This document shows positions 1 through 9,798 of a stretch of 64,000 bases of DNA, in pieces. Below the pieces are notes generated by a model. The model was not told the origin of the DNA and searched no databases. It saw nothing but the letters and a program-made list of their open reading frames with translations. Both the position numbers and the translations under genes were made by a program. The stretch spans positions 7,502,001 through 7,566,000 of the forward strand of contig BTRK01000003.1 in assembly GCA_036245805.1 (NCBI GenBank), read 5' to 3'. Within the stretch, counting starts at the first letter, position 1; each line of letters starts with the position of its first letter. Origin of the DNA: Pristionchus mayeri (taxonomy: Eukaryota > Nematoda > Chromadorea > Rhabditida > Neodiplogasteridae).

Positions 1-14
1 TCCTCCCTTTCCAG

Positions 15-108
15 ATGGGAGCAGAAGGTGTGGTATGCTGCCCTTGTCGCCTACATTCTCTTCACTATCGTCTGCATTGTGATGATCATCGCGCCGAAGG
101 TCTTCTGA
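15..108 (+). CDS. rhomboid-family protein, last exon (copy A, partial)
   Basis: This exon follows a CCAG acceptor at 11-14 and runs to a TGA at 106-108. It encodes a conserved WEQKVWYAA stretch, a hydrophobic helix (LVAYILFTIVCIVMII) and the tail APKVF. The same exon, with the same protein sequence, occurs at 35169-35262, where it follows exons with clear rhomboid motifs. It is therefore the last transmembrane segment and C-terminus of a second rhomboid-like intramembrane protease gene whose body lies left of the window. Phase (one base, then codons) is identical in both copies. Synonymous differences and diverged 3' flanks show a real duplication rather than an assembly repeat. Only one exon is visible, so whether copy A is intact cannot be judged. 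Confidence 0.7.
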
Positions 109-1545
109 TCTACTGGCAGTGAGATTATCGATTTCACTCTGACCTACTCGAGGATATCGATTTATGATTGATTTTCCCCTTAGCACGTATAATCATTGAT
201 GATCCTTTTACCTTTCCCGTCAGAGTCTTTTTATCTACCGGAGGAAACAACCATCGATTATTTGTCCACTAATCTGTAATCTTTGCCTGCCTAATTGAGT
301 TTCGATTTGTAGCTGCCGAACACTGACAGTGATAATGCATTCCCTTGCGAATCTACATGTCGGTACTAACATGAGATTATCAATTGATTTTGATTTTTTC
401 CATATTAATTCTCAACAAGTCTACTACTTATTGTACACATCCCGATTGTTCATTCATCGTTGTAAATTTTCCACATTCATGCGTCTCTGATGGAGAACAT
501 TGTCCAAATTAGGGATGACTTCACAAAAATGACTTTCTTCAATGTGCTCTCGTCTATCATATCGATGAGCGAGCGTGCAGAAAGAATGGACTCATTTCAT
601 GTCAAGTCCTCCTTCGTCTGTCTATCTGTCTGTTTCATATCTCGTTCATTGTGATGTTCGTTTTGCCAGTATTTTGCACTTATTCTCCGTTGACCATTTG
701 ATAAACATTACATTATTCCCGATTAATTAGGAAATTAATTGACTAAAAAGAGCAGTGATTTAGCGAACATAGCGTTTCGAATGTTTGATGATGGTATCGA
801 GTGATGAGATGATGGTAAAAAAAATAAACAAAAGTTAAGCAAAAGTTGCTTTTTTAACAAATAAGCAAAAGTTGAATTTTGCTTATTTTTTGTGCTAGAA
901 ATTATCCGATAGGGATACTTTGAATTGGCATCAAGAGACAAGCAACTATTGCCTTATCGTGATTCTAAGTAACAGTTAGGTCTCGTGAAACACAGTTCTA
1001 ACAGTTTTGCAAACAATTCATGCGAAAGCATCTAAGGAAACATTACTGGATCTTTCGAGATCTTTTTGTGAGAAAGACTAACTGAGCTACTTTGCGGAAT
1101 GGCAAAAAAAATCTACATTCTTCAACAATGTTTACCCTCAATTAACCGCAACTTAGACAATAATGGCTTCTCATGAAATGACTCGAGAGCTGTCAGCCTT
1201 CTGCCTCTTACAATTTTCCCCATCGAGTACCTTGTCGTGACTAGGGACTTGATCTTACTTGTCCTGACTTGTCCTGGACCGCAAGACACTCTTCATTATG
1301 CGTGATCTCCCCTGTCTAACCAGTTATCGACACTAGGTCGGATGAGAACTAGGACGGCATAGTTCCGACACAGTGGCTAATTATCAGCAGTATGAACAGA
1401 GTAATTGCAAGACATTTCTGCTCCAAATTTGACTGGATTTGTTCAGTTATTTTCGTCTAAATGAAGACATTAATTTTCGAAAATTACCCCTGGTGGATAA
1501 AGAATTGAATTGAAAATTCATTGTCAAAAAATCGATAATTCGCAA

Positions 1546-1659
1546 ATGAGCGGCCCGGTCTCGCCCAAGTTCCGATACGAGATGTCCTGCGAGAGCCAGA
1601 GCGAGTGCGTCAGCTGGAAGCGGCTATTCCGTGTGGTGAGCGAGGACGACGATTACTAA
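1546..1659 (+). CDS. possible small ORF, 37 residues
   Basis: An ATG-to-TAA frame of 37 codons beginning MSGPVSPKF and ending RVVSEDDDY. It stands out because it is GC-rich with C/G-ending codons inside an AT-rich flank, and because it lies in the part of the duplication that has no counterpart near 35.9 kb. No signal peptide, membrane segment or known domain is visible. It could be a stranded exon of an unrelated gene carried in by the insertion rather than a free-standing gene. Function unknown; I do not recognise it. Confidence 0.25.
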   Translation: MSGPVSPKFRYEMSCESQSECVSWKRLFRVVSEDDDY

Positions 1660-2050
1660 TTTGGCTCACGATGTTAAAATTTTGGACATGGCGACGTTTG
1701 CTAGTGGTACACTACTTTTGATACGGTATCAGCAGAAATAGCTATTTTTTTCAACGAATACGAATAACGCAAACGAATTAATCAACTGATGCTGAGCAGA
1801 TCTTGAGTTATCTGTGAAACCTAAACCTTCCATGAACAGTTTATCGTTCTGAAATTATGCTGTATAGCATTGGACCCTCTTCGTTTGTACTCATCACTCA
1901 TCTCATTTAAAGAAGGGGGTATAATTGGTTAGAGGAGATTGTGAAATCATTCTTTGGTCATCCTAAATTGTATGAACTCATTTCTGGTCCTTTTTCTCTC
2001 CTCAATCAAATGAATTTCTTATGAAATCGGACTCTCTCTCCCAATCCCTT

Positions 2051-3024
2051 ACTCTAATTGTCGCAACATCCTGACTCCGGCATTCTTGCGGACTCGGTAT
2101 GTGATTGTGGCGAAGGTCACTGTGCTCTCTCCGAATTCCATACTCTCTTGCTTTGTATGGCTCCCAAGATTCTCTTCAATCCGCACACTCTCTCTTTCTC
2201 CCTCGACTCTATAGTGTGCAAATATGAGAGAGCTCGCTCGAATTTGTCATTTATGCGTGAAAACGGGCGATGAATGACAGTGCAAATTACCGGGGCGTGT
2301 GAATGGGAGGGAGCATCAGTGGTGAAATGGCAGGGAGGGGCAGTCAAGAGGGGGGGGGGGTGATCGCAAGGGATGAATTGGCAAGAAATGACTCGTAATA
2401 CTGCGTAAAGTCGATTATTACCTTTGGCAACAATCACTGCTCTATTCATTAGATGTTCGTATCCGTATAATTATTGAGGTATTCATGAAACACAAACTTC
2501 GCAATGCGAATCCACCGTTGGGTGGTGAAAGACTTCTTCAGATATCAGTGAAACTAAACTTTAAAGGCGATAGCCGAAGAACCAAACATGAAATATCTCA
2601 ACACGAAAATTCTGCGCTGTCAATTTCTTTTTCCCGGCCCCGAATCGCAAAGTGCACTTTTAAGTGAAATGCGAGCGGCATTCGCTTCACCCTTTTCGAT
2701 TGCTTGTTTTTGCTTGATTTTTCGGTCTGTGTTTATTGAATTGCGATAATTTGATACCTATTCTATCGATTTATATCACGTTTATCACTTGGAGCTGTTT
2801 GTTACAACAAAATCGTTCGAATTTCGGCGTAGCAGAGTAATGTGTTTTTTCTGACCATTCTAAACACTTTATTGATTGCTAACCGCGTACAATAGCTGTT
2901 AAGACCTGAGGAACCATCGAGGCGAGTCAACTCAATTCATTATGTTTTATACATTGTTCATCTCATTGATTCAATAGGTGCAGTTAAGATACACACAAAA
3001 ATTGAAGTTCGTTGAACGTTTCAG
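2051..3024. other. no gene recognised
   Basis: The short ORFs on both strands here overlap each other and lack domain features. There is a poly-G run near 2350. A first exon for the CDV3-like gene at 3025 would be expected in or left of this stretch, but none with the family's Phe/Lys-rich N-terminus could be found. Confidence 0.4.
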
Positions 3025-4023
3025 AAGAGCGAGGCTGCTCCGGAGCTGATCCCGACCGCGTCCGAGTTCGCAGCCAACAAGCCCTCGCGCTACGTCGCTC
3101 CCAGCATGCGTGGCGCAAATGCCGGCGGAAAGATCGATCTCACCAATTAGGTTAGATATTAACAATCCTGTTTTAATTCCTATAATTGTAATGTTGATTG
3201 TATGATTTTTATTTTATTTTGCAGGAAATGTTCCCTACTTTCGCTGCCGCCGAGCAGATGGAGAAGCACAAGAAGGACGAGGTGAGCACGACGAACACCG
3301 CTAATGCTTGGTCTACTGCCGGAGCACCCGCTTCCAGACCGGGGGTCTACCAGGCGTCCGAGGTGAGCTTATGCTTGCAACAATATTTAAATTAAAGTCT
3401 AGCTGATATTCAAATTCTTCTTGCTGATAGATAATACTAAGCGATTATCATCAGAATTGTGCATTTCATTAGCTGTGTACAAACTATTTTATGTTAGGTG
3501 TGCTTCCTCGCGACAACTTTGATTCTTTCTTGCATTGCTTGCTTTTTATTTACATTGATTATTGCAGTCGGACGCGTGGGTTCGCCCTCCTGCCCACGAG
3601 AAGGACGACGCTCTGGCCGCAGTTAGAGCGGTGTCGGCAAATGCCGGTCCTGCACCCATCCGCCCTCCTCACCCTCCCGAGCCCGAGCTCAAGAAGTCGG
3701 CCAATGATCGTAAGTTCCCCGCATCTTAGAAATCAGTAAGCCCCATCTCGATATATAACCAGTTCCTCTAAAGTCGTAGTCGTTCTCTGTTGATAATCTT
3801 ACTTAGGATTCGTATCAGTGTTGGACTCGTCGCTGGCGCCATCAAGATCTCGCTCGACAACGATATCTGGACGCTCGGGGTAAGCTATTTTTCCTTGATC
3901 AACCCAGTAATGTCTTTCCCTGGGGTTTCCTTCCGTTTTCTGTCCTTTGTCGCCATCTTGACAATAATATTTTCCTCTTCCAGACGGAGAAGGGCTCGGA
4001 CAGAGGCTAAGCTGAAGAAGTGA
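3025..4023 (+). pseudogene. CDV3-homologue-like gene fragment with nonsense codon
   Basis: Five exons can be joined in phase: 3025-3150, 3225-3362, 3568-3709, 3807-3879 and 3984-4023, with GT/AG borders. The first encodes SRYVAPSMRG followed by IDLTN and the second begins EMFPTFAAAEQMEK. This order resembles the 'YxPPxxRG ... (E/D)xFPSL' core of CDV3 proteins, cytoplasmic proteins of poorly known role. The third exon is Pro/Ala-rich and the last ends in a basic EAKLKK. The codon completing exon 1 is TAG (3148-3150), one substitution from a serine codon, while all later exons stay open. No N-terminal exon was found. Either this is a recently inactivated, 5'-truncated copy, or the donor is used differently. 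The CDV3 name is from motif memory only. Confidence 0.5.
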
Positions 4024-5892
4024 ATCCCGCCGTAAAGGGTTTCGTTATTTTTTCTCTTTTAATTTTATGATCGCTTCAACTTTTTTATGTAATGATCCAC
4101 GATAGTGGTTGCGACTGACTGATCGATGAATTCCAGGAACTAATATTTATTTTTTTTTGAATATAGAATAGAACTAGTCAACAATAATAACAATACCAGC
4201 TGTGAGACACAAACTAATTTAAAGAGACTATTTATAATCAGTGTGTGCGCAGCTGCATAATTATGTCATCATCCTCTTCCACTCCTCTGCGAATCTCGTC
4301 GAGAAGGACTTGAGCGGCTGCTCCATCGCACTGAGGGGGGTGATCGTCTTCATCGTCAGTCTCCTCGAGGTTAGCGTCTCCGGGGAGAGGAACCAAAGGG
4401 GTGGCATTGCGATTCCATTGATCCTGTGCTATCTAGGTTAGAATGGAAAATGAAGTAGTATAACCCTCTGCTTCCGCTGCTCATCCTGTTCCTGCTTCAC
4501 TGTCGCATATGGAGTGGACGAGAGAGAGGCGCGTATCTGAGACAGAAAAAAATAAGTGAATAACTAATTGCGAACCTGATAGGCTGCATCCTTCACTGCG
4601 TCCCTCCAAGCATTCCTTGCTGGTGACTTAACGTTTTTCAAGACATGCTTCCTCAGCGTGTTGTTGTAGTGCGATCGCGTGCCCGTCTTAATTCCTAATT
4701 ACTCGAAAATTAATTAATAGGACTGACAACGACCCGGATCCCATCCATCTCATCTTTCTTCAGTTCATTCCAATGCATCATGGCCATCATAGTTCGTAAC
4801 TCGTGGCTATTCCTGTTATTTATAGTATGTGCGTGAGAGAGAAGCTATTTATACCTGTCGAAATAGTTCTCCTTCGGTGCGTACTTCCAGGATATAGCGT
4901 TGAGACTCTCAACGGTGCTCGTCTTGAGCAACCAGCTGACATTCTTGATGTCCTCGATGTTCTTCTCCGTGAAAACAACGGACTTGAGCCTCTTATAGGC
5001 TCTGCTGTCTTTAACTAGGTAGGGGAAACTGGCTGATGGGGCAGAATGGAGGCATTTTGATGCATCCTGAAAGTAGAGCATAGGTAGAATGAAGCGAGGG
5101 AACTTACGTTGGAGAAATCGTGTACTCCGCACATGCAGAGTAGTGCAGAGCGAAACATTTCACTGGCCACTACTCCTTGCGCCTTGACAACAGCATCATA
5201 GGCTTTGTTGATCAACATTCGTGTCCAGAACTTGATAGCCGACATATAATTGGGCTTGGCGATCTGTTAGAGAGAGATATGAGTCAATGTGAGAGATTTG
5301 TAGATATATATCTGATTGCATGCAATGAATTCACCTTCAGAAGGCTCATCGTTAGGTTCCTGAAGTAATGCCACGGGTCGAAGAAGTGGCGTATCGAAGG
5401 GAATCGATCTCGCATCATCTTTATAACCGCTCCATGTCTGTCAGTCACCAAGGTGCTGATGTGAGCTACCCCTCCAATCTTGTCCGAGAGGACTTCGAGC
5501 GCCTTCTCGAGACAAGAAACCTGCATAAAACTAGCATCATTCGCGTTTCATTTCGCTGAAGTGAGAGTACATCAGGGTCCATTATCCAATTCTTTTATGG
5601 GTCCCTTCTTTGTCAAATTTATATTTTATTAATCAATTCAATACAATTACAGTACCTCCAATGTACCGCTGCTTCCTGTCTCTTTCTTATTCATAAGGAT
5701 ATGAATGAGAGCCTCTCCAGTGTGCGCATCCACTAGGAAGTAGCGACATCACTCTGCCGAATACCCTCTGGTATCGAACGAGCCATCCCCAGCCAAATGT
5801 AGCTCCTCTCCCTAGGATAGCCATGCGTGTTTTAGCATTAAAATGAAATACCTTGGCCAATCTCTCCTTGAGTCTTGCGAAGACTCCCTCCT

Positions 5893-8694
5893 AATCAATC
5901 AATCAATCAATCAATATTTATCACTTCAAGCGTTAACGCTAGGTGAGGATAGGTCGGAATTCGTCGGTCGTTGCAGACCACCAGTGGGGGCCAATTGTTC
6001 TTCTGAGGTCATCTCGCCAACGCGTTCTCGGCTGACCCTGGGGACGGCTCCTGTTGTAGGGGATCCATACCGTAGTCGCTCTGGTCCACTCATCTAGCTC
6101 CATTCTCCTAATCTTCAACGCCCACTGAGCTTTCCTTTTCAGCGCTTCTTTGTTCCAATCCCGCGCTTTTGTCGCATTGCGCACGTTCTCGTTTTTCCAT
6201 CGATCCATCAGAGTTATGCCCAACATTTTTCGCTCCATTTTTCTTTGAGTCACACTAAGCCGTTCCTTTTCACTGGCTCGCAGCGCCCAGACTTCTGACC
6301 CGTAAAGCACTGTTGAAGAGATACAACTTTCGAAGAGTCTCCTCTTAGTCTTCATAGGAAGCAGGCGAGAAGAGAGCAGAGTAGAGAGCTTGGACCAAGC
6401 GAGCCATCCCAGGCGTATCCGGTGCTCAATTTCATCCGAGTGATCGAGGGGGAGCGAGATTCTCCCACCAAGATATGTAGTGGAAGGGACAAAGTTGAAT
6501 GTCAGATTGTCAATTGTAATGGGTGCTCGAGTGGTGCTACACGATGTGAGAAGAACGGTTTTGGAAGCATTTACTTCTAGACCGACGCGTGAGCATGCCT
6601 CCATTAGCTTCCTCAACATTCTCTTCAGTTCAGGCCTTGATTTTGCAATTAGGACGATGTCATCCGCATACTCAAGGTGGCTTAGGTTTCTCCCATCAAT
6701 CTTGAGTCCATCATTCTCCCAATCGATGTCATTCATTGCTGAGCGAAGGACTACGTTGAACAAGCGAGGGGAAAGGGTGTCGCCTTGACGAACTCCTCTT
6801 CTGATTCTGACTGGGACGAGATCCTCGTTGACTCGGATGAGGGTTGTCGAGGACTCGTAGAGGCGGCGGAGGAGGTGGATGAGGGTAGGATGGACCCCAG
6901 ATATCCATAGGGATTGCCATACCGCACTCCACTCCACACAATCGAATGCCTTACGGAAGTCCACGAAATCGAGATACAACGGAATACCGTATTCGTGGGC
7001 ACGCTCTGCTACTTGCTTTACAGCGTGTAGGTTATTGAGGGTACTGCGCCCTTTCCGAAAGCCAGTTTGGGTGGAGGACTCAGTCTCTTCAAGCGATTTC
7101 TCCATTCTTCTCAAGATCACACGGGTTGCAACCTTCAGGGTTACGGTAAGCAGCGAGATAGGTCTGAAGTTGCTGATGTTTGTAGGGTCACCTTTCTTAT
7201 GGATAAGAGACACGACAGCTTCGACTAAATCTTGGGGCACTGAGTCACCGGCTGTTAGGTTGTTGAGTAAGTCCGCGAGCACTGGGGCGAGGTGGTCTCG
7301 AGAGAGGTACAGCATATCGGGCAGAATTGAATCGGAACCGGGCGAATGTCCCCATTTGAGGCGAGAAAGCGCATCCCCTGTCTCATCGATTTGGAAGGGT
7401 GGAAGAGGGAAAGGCGGATGAGGAGGGATCGTCAGTGGCATTTCAACTGTAGCATTGTAGAGTTCCTCAAAGAAAGTACGGACGGCGAGCTTTGTTGCTT
7501 CTTGTGAGCGAGCACCAGTAACTGCGTCGGGGACTAGTAGTCTCTTTCGGGATGATTGCAAGTTGAGCATTGACTTGACAATGCTTCTGCCCATTATTGC
7601 AGCTTGCCTTGCTTGTGATTCTTTTCTCCTTCTGATGTCGTTCGAGAGACTCATTCGGGCAGCTCGGCATGTGACGGAGTGGGCTACGTTGGATTGCGGG
7701 TTGGATCGGAGAAGGTGTCGCTGGGCCAGAAGATTTCGGGTTTCGCGAGATATCCATGGAGGGGAGTGCCGATCTCGCCAACAGTTGCTTGCCGCAGTCT
7801 TCGTAAACGCTTGAATCTTGTGATAGGCGTCAATGGCTGAGGTTGGACGGGCAAGGGGCAGGGAAGCAAGGAGATTTGCATTTGCAGTGAAGGCGGTTTT
7901 ATCGAATTCCAACCGCTTCTTGCATCGTTGCTTCCGCATCTTGTTGGGGAGGGAGAGGCATAGTCGGACAAGGCGATGATCGGAGTCAAACTCAAAGCGA
8001 CCAACAACACCACAGTTGACAACTCTCGCCGATACAGGCGTTGCAACGAAGTCCATCTGGTGAAAAGTTGAGCCGTTTGGTGACCGCCAGGTCCATATCC
8101 TGCCGTGTCTTCTCTCGGGAAATGTGTTTTGGATGCGCAGCCGGTTTCTCACGCAAACTTCTGTGAAGGTCCGCCCACGTGAGTTCGGGGTCGGAGATGC
8201 GTACTTGCCGACAAATCTTTCATTGCCTGGCTCGCGTGCAACTCGACAGTTCATATCCCCGACCAGGACTGGCATGTATCCTCTTGGCGCACTCTGCAGA
8301 GCGGTCTCGACCTTGTCCATGAAGTCATCGTAGTCCGTATCATCGTAGGCTGATGTTGGCGCATACGCGCAGACTAGGAAGAGACGATGGTTGGGAAGGA
8401 GCAGAGTGGCGAGTCGATCGGAGAGGCCTTGGAACACAGCTTCTCTTGCGAGGTGGGCACGGATGAGGAATGCCACACCATGGTGGGCGGTGGAACCTCC
8501 CGAGTGGAATAGGACTATGCCTGAAGACGTAAGATTGAAGGAGGCACAACCCACAATCCTCGCTTCCTGCACAGCAACAACGTCCCACTTGATCTGGGAG
8601 AGGGCAAGCTCGATCTCTTGAAGCTTCTCTCGTGGCGCGAGTGTCCGGGTGTTCAGCGTGCCGACGTAGAATGGACACGCTACGTCGCTACGTC
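5893..8694 (-). mobile_element. RTE-clade LINE retrotransposon A
   Basis: An element of about 2.8 kb with its 5' end on the right. It is bounded by an 11-bp target-site duplication, GACTCCCTCCT, at 5882-5892 and 8695-8705. The 3' end (left) is a short-period (TTGA)n tail, typical of RTE elements, instead of poly(A). The 5' end has little or no untranslated sequence and no ATG, so it is probably slightly 5'-truncated. The target is an exon of the THAP transposase gene, in the same orientation. The almost perfect target duplication and uninterrupted ORF argue for a young insertion. Confidence 0.9.
5939..8694 (-). CDS. RTE LINE polyprotein: endonuclease + reverse transcriptase
   Basis: One open frame of about 900 codons with no stop. 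It starts in an apurinic-like endonuclease (EEP) domain: GTLNTRTL and VAVQEAR, then VGDMN, MDFVAT and the catalytic SDHRLV. It continues into a reverse transcriptase: SLIHKKGDPTNISNFRPISL, TGFRKGRS, VDFRKAFDCVEW, GVRQGDTLSPRLFN and the catalytic box YADDIVLIA. The enzyme would nick target DNA and reverse-transcribe its RNA at the nick. Order, length and box spelling fit the RTE clade. No ATG lies upstream of the endonuclease motif inside the element, so translation start is unclear. Confidence 0.9.
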
Positions 8695-8705
8695 GACTCC
8701 CTCCT

Positions 8706-8826
8706 GTGCCTCAGTAAATACTTGATGGACTGCAGGAAGGACGTAGTCCTTCTTCAGCTCGTGGTAGGTAGACTTGGAGACGCAATTGAGGCCGACATTC
8801 TTGAGGAAGTAATTGAGCCTCTATAA
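8706..8826 (-). pseudogene. THAP transposase exon left of the LINE break
   Basis: This exon encodes FLKNVGLNCVSKSTYHEL followed by DYVLPAVHQVF and ends in TEAQEG at the LINE's target duplication. The continuation VFARLKERLAK lies on the other side of the LINE at 5892-5862. The two halves share the GACTCCCTCCT duplication, which proves they were one exon before insertion. It is listed separately because the break point is the cleanest dating mark in the region. Confidence 0.6.
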
Positions 8827-9798
8827 ATAAAATCTTTAGTATCTTTAGGGTTTGGGTGAATAAGGTTTCATCTAACGAATAACTGACAGCCGTTCCAATT
8901 GCAGTTACTGTCGATCCCAGAACCACATTCACCTTCCTCAATTTCTCCTTCGAGGAGGAGTTAGCAGTCTTTAGCACGGGGCTATTTGACCACTTGTACT
9001 CCATCCCACAACTCTGTAGTGAGCCTCGGCGATGGCCTCTGTAGTGAGGCACTAGTCGAATTATTTGTATATATTTTCAATCGGATAAAATACTTTCTTG
9101 TCAATAAATGATTCACTGACCATCGACATGGGAACAGCATCTGACTTGAGTACTCTGGTTGTGGGAGTGACATTGTAGAAGGAATCGGAGAAATGAGTAG
9201 CACACACGTACTGCTTTCCGGGGGCAGTGCGGAATAAAATATCGAGTGAGGCCATGGATGAATCATCCTTGGAGAGGGCAGTGAGCCACTGGGGACTGAG
9301 GTAGACCTTCTCGGTGAACTGGTGGAAGAGAGCCTTCGAACCAGAGCTAGTACCACAGGCGACGCAGAGCTAGTACCACAAGCGACGCATCCTTATAATT
9401 AGAGCGAATAGTGTAACAATAGAAAATATAAGGTTCAGATATGATTATTTCACACTCAACGTATGCTGATCGTGAAATTCATGGGAATTAGGCGGTTGAA
9501 CATTTTTATTCTTTCACATGTCATTTATTTCCGACAACGAGAATCCAGTGTGATTGACGCTAGGCCATTTCTCTCTAACGGTGTGTACAAAGCACGAGGG
9601 CAATCGGATGCGGACGCCCTTTCCGAGGTGTCCGATTGTCTTGGCCACGAAGTGACGGTAGGCTCCGTAGCGGAGAGCCCTGAATAGTCGCATCAAACGG
9701 AGTAGATGTCGCAATTGTTCTCACTTGTTCTGATCAGTGATCGGCTCTCCGCTCAGCATGGAGAACGTCTCTGCTGACGTCAGAGCAATCTTCGACAT

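Larger units (their letters stand above)
1..2050 (+). repeat. segmental duplication, copy A (paired with 35157-36240)
   Basis: The rhomboid last exon and its 3' flank match 35157-36240 in the same order and orientation, for example the shared 'GAGATTATCGATT' and 'GCTGAGCAGAT' blocks. The match is mosaic. Roughly 780-1780 is present only here; it contains the small GC-rich ORF at 1546-1659. The flank is clearly more diverged than the exon. Apart from that ORF I see no gene in 109-2050. Confidence 0.65.
4238..9390 (-). pseudogene. THAP-domain transposase, Kolobok-like, split by a LINE
   Basis: Minus-strand exons can be followed from about 9390 to a TGA at 4238. The N-terminus has a THAP-like zinc finger: CVAC, then QWLTALS, then CATHFSDSF and LKSDAVP (about 9370-9090). 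Next come VNVVLGSTVTAIG (8990-8890), FLKNVGLNCVSKSTYHEL (8826-8706), GDGSFDTRGYSAE (5820-5654), TDRHGAV...FDPWHYFRNL (5524-5337), an exon with CMCGVHDFSN (5262-5107), STVESLNAISWKYAPK (5067-4854) and an acidic C-terminus. The Asp-rich GDGSFD/TDRH/FDPWH blocks resemble the DDE-type catalytic region of Kolobok transposases, some of which are known to carry THAP domains. It is dead: an in-frame TGA (5749-5751) follows GYSAE, and an RTE LINE (5893-8694) interrupts the EAQEG/VFARL exon. Terminal inverted repeats for this half were not found. Confidence 0.65.

Noticed and set aside
2058..2449. Overlapping ORFs of 71 and 110 codons on opposite strands
   Set aside because: No splice-consistent extension, no domain, and both cross a poly-G run.
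6480..8678. ORFs of 60-180 codons on both strands inside LINE A
   Set aside because: They are shadow frames of the 900-codon endonuclease/reverse transcriptase.
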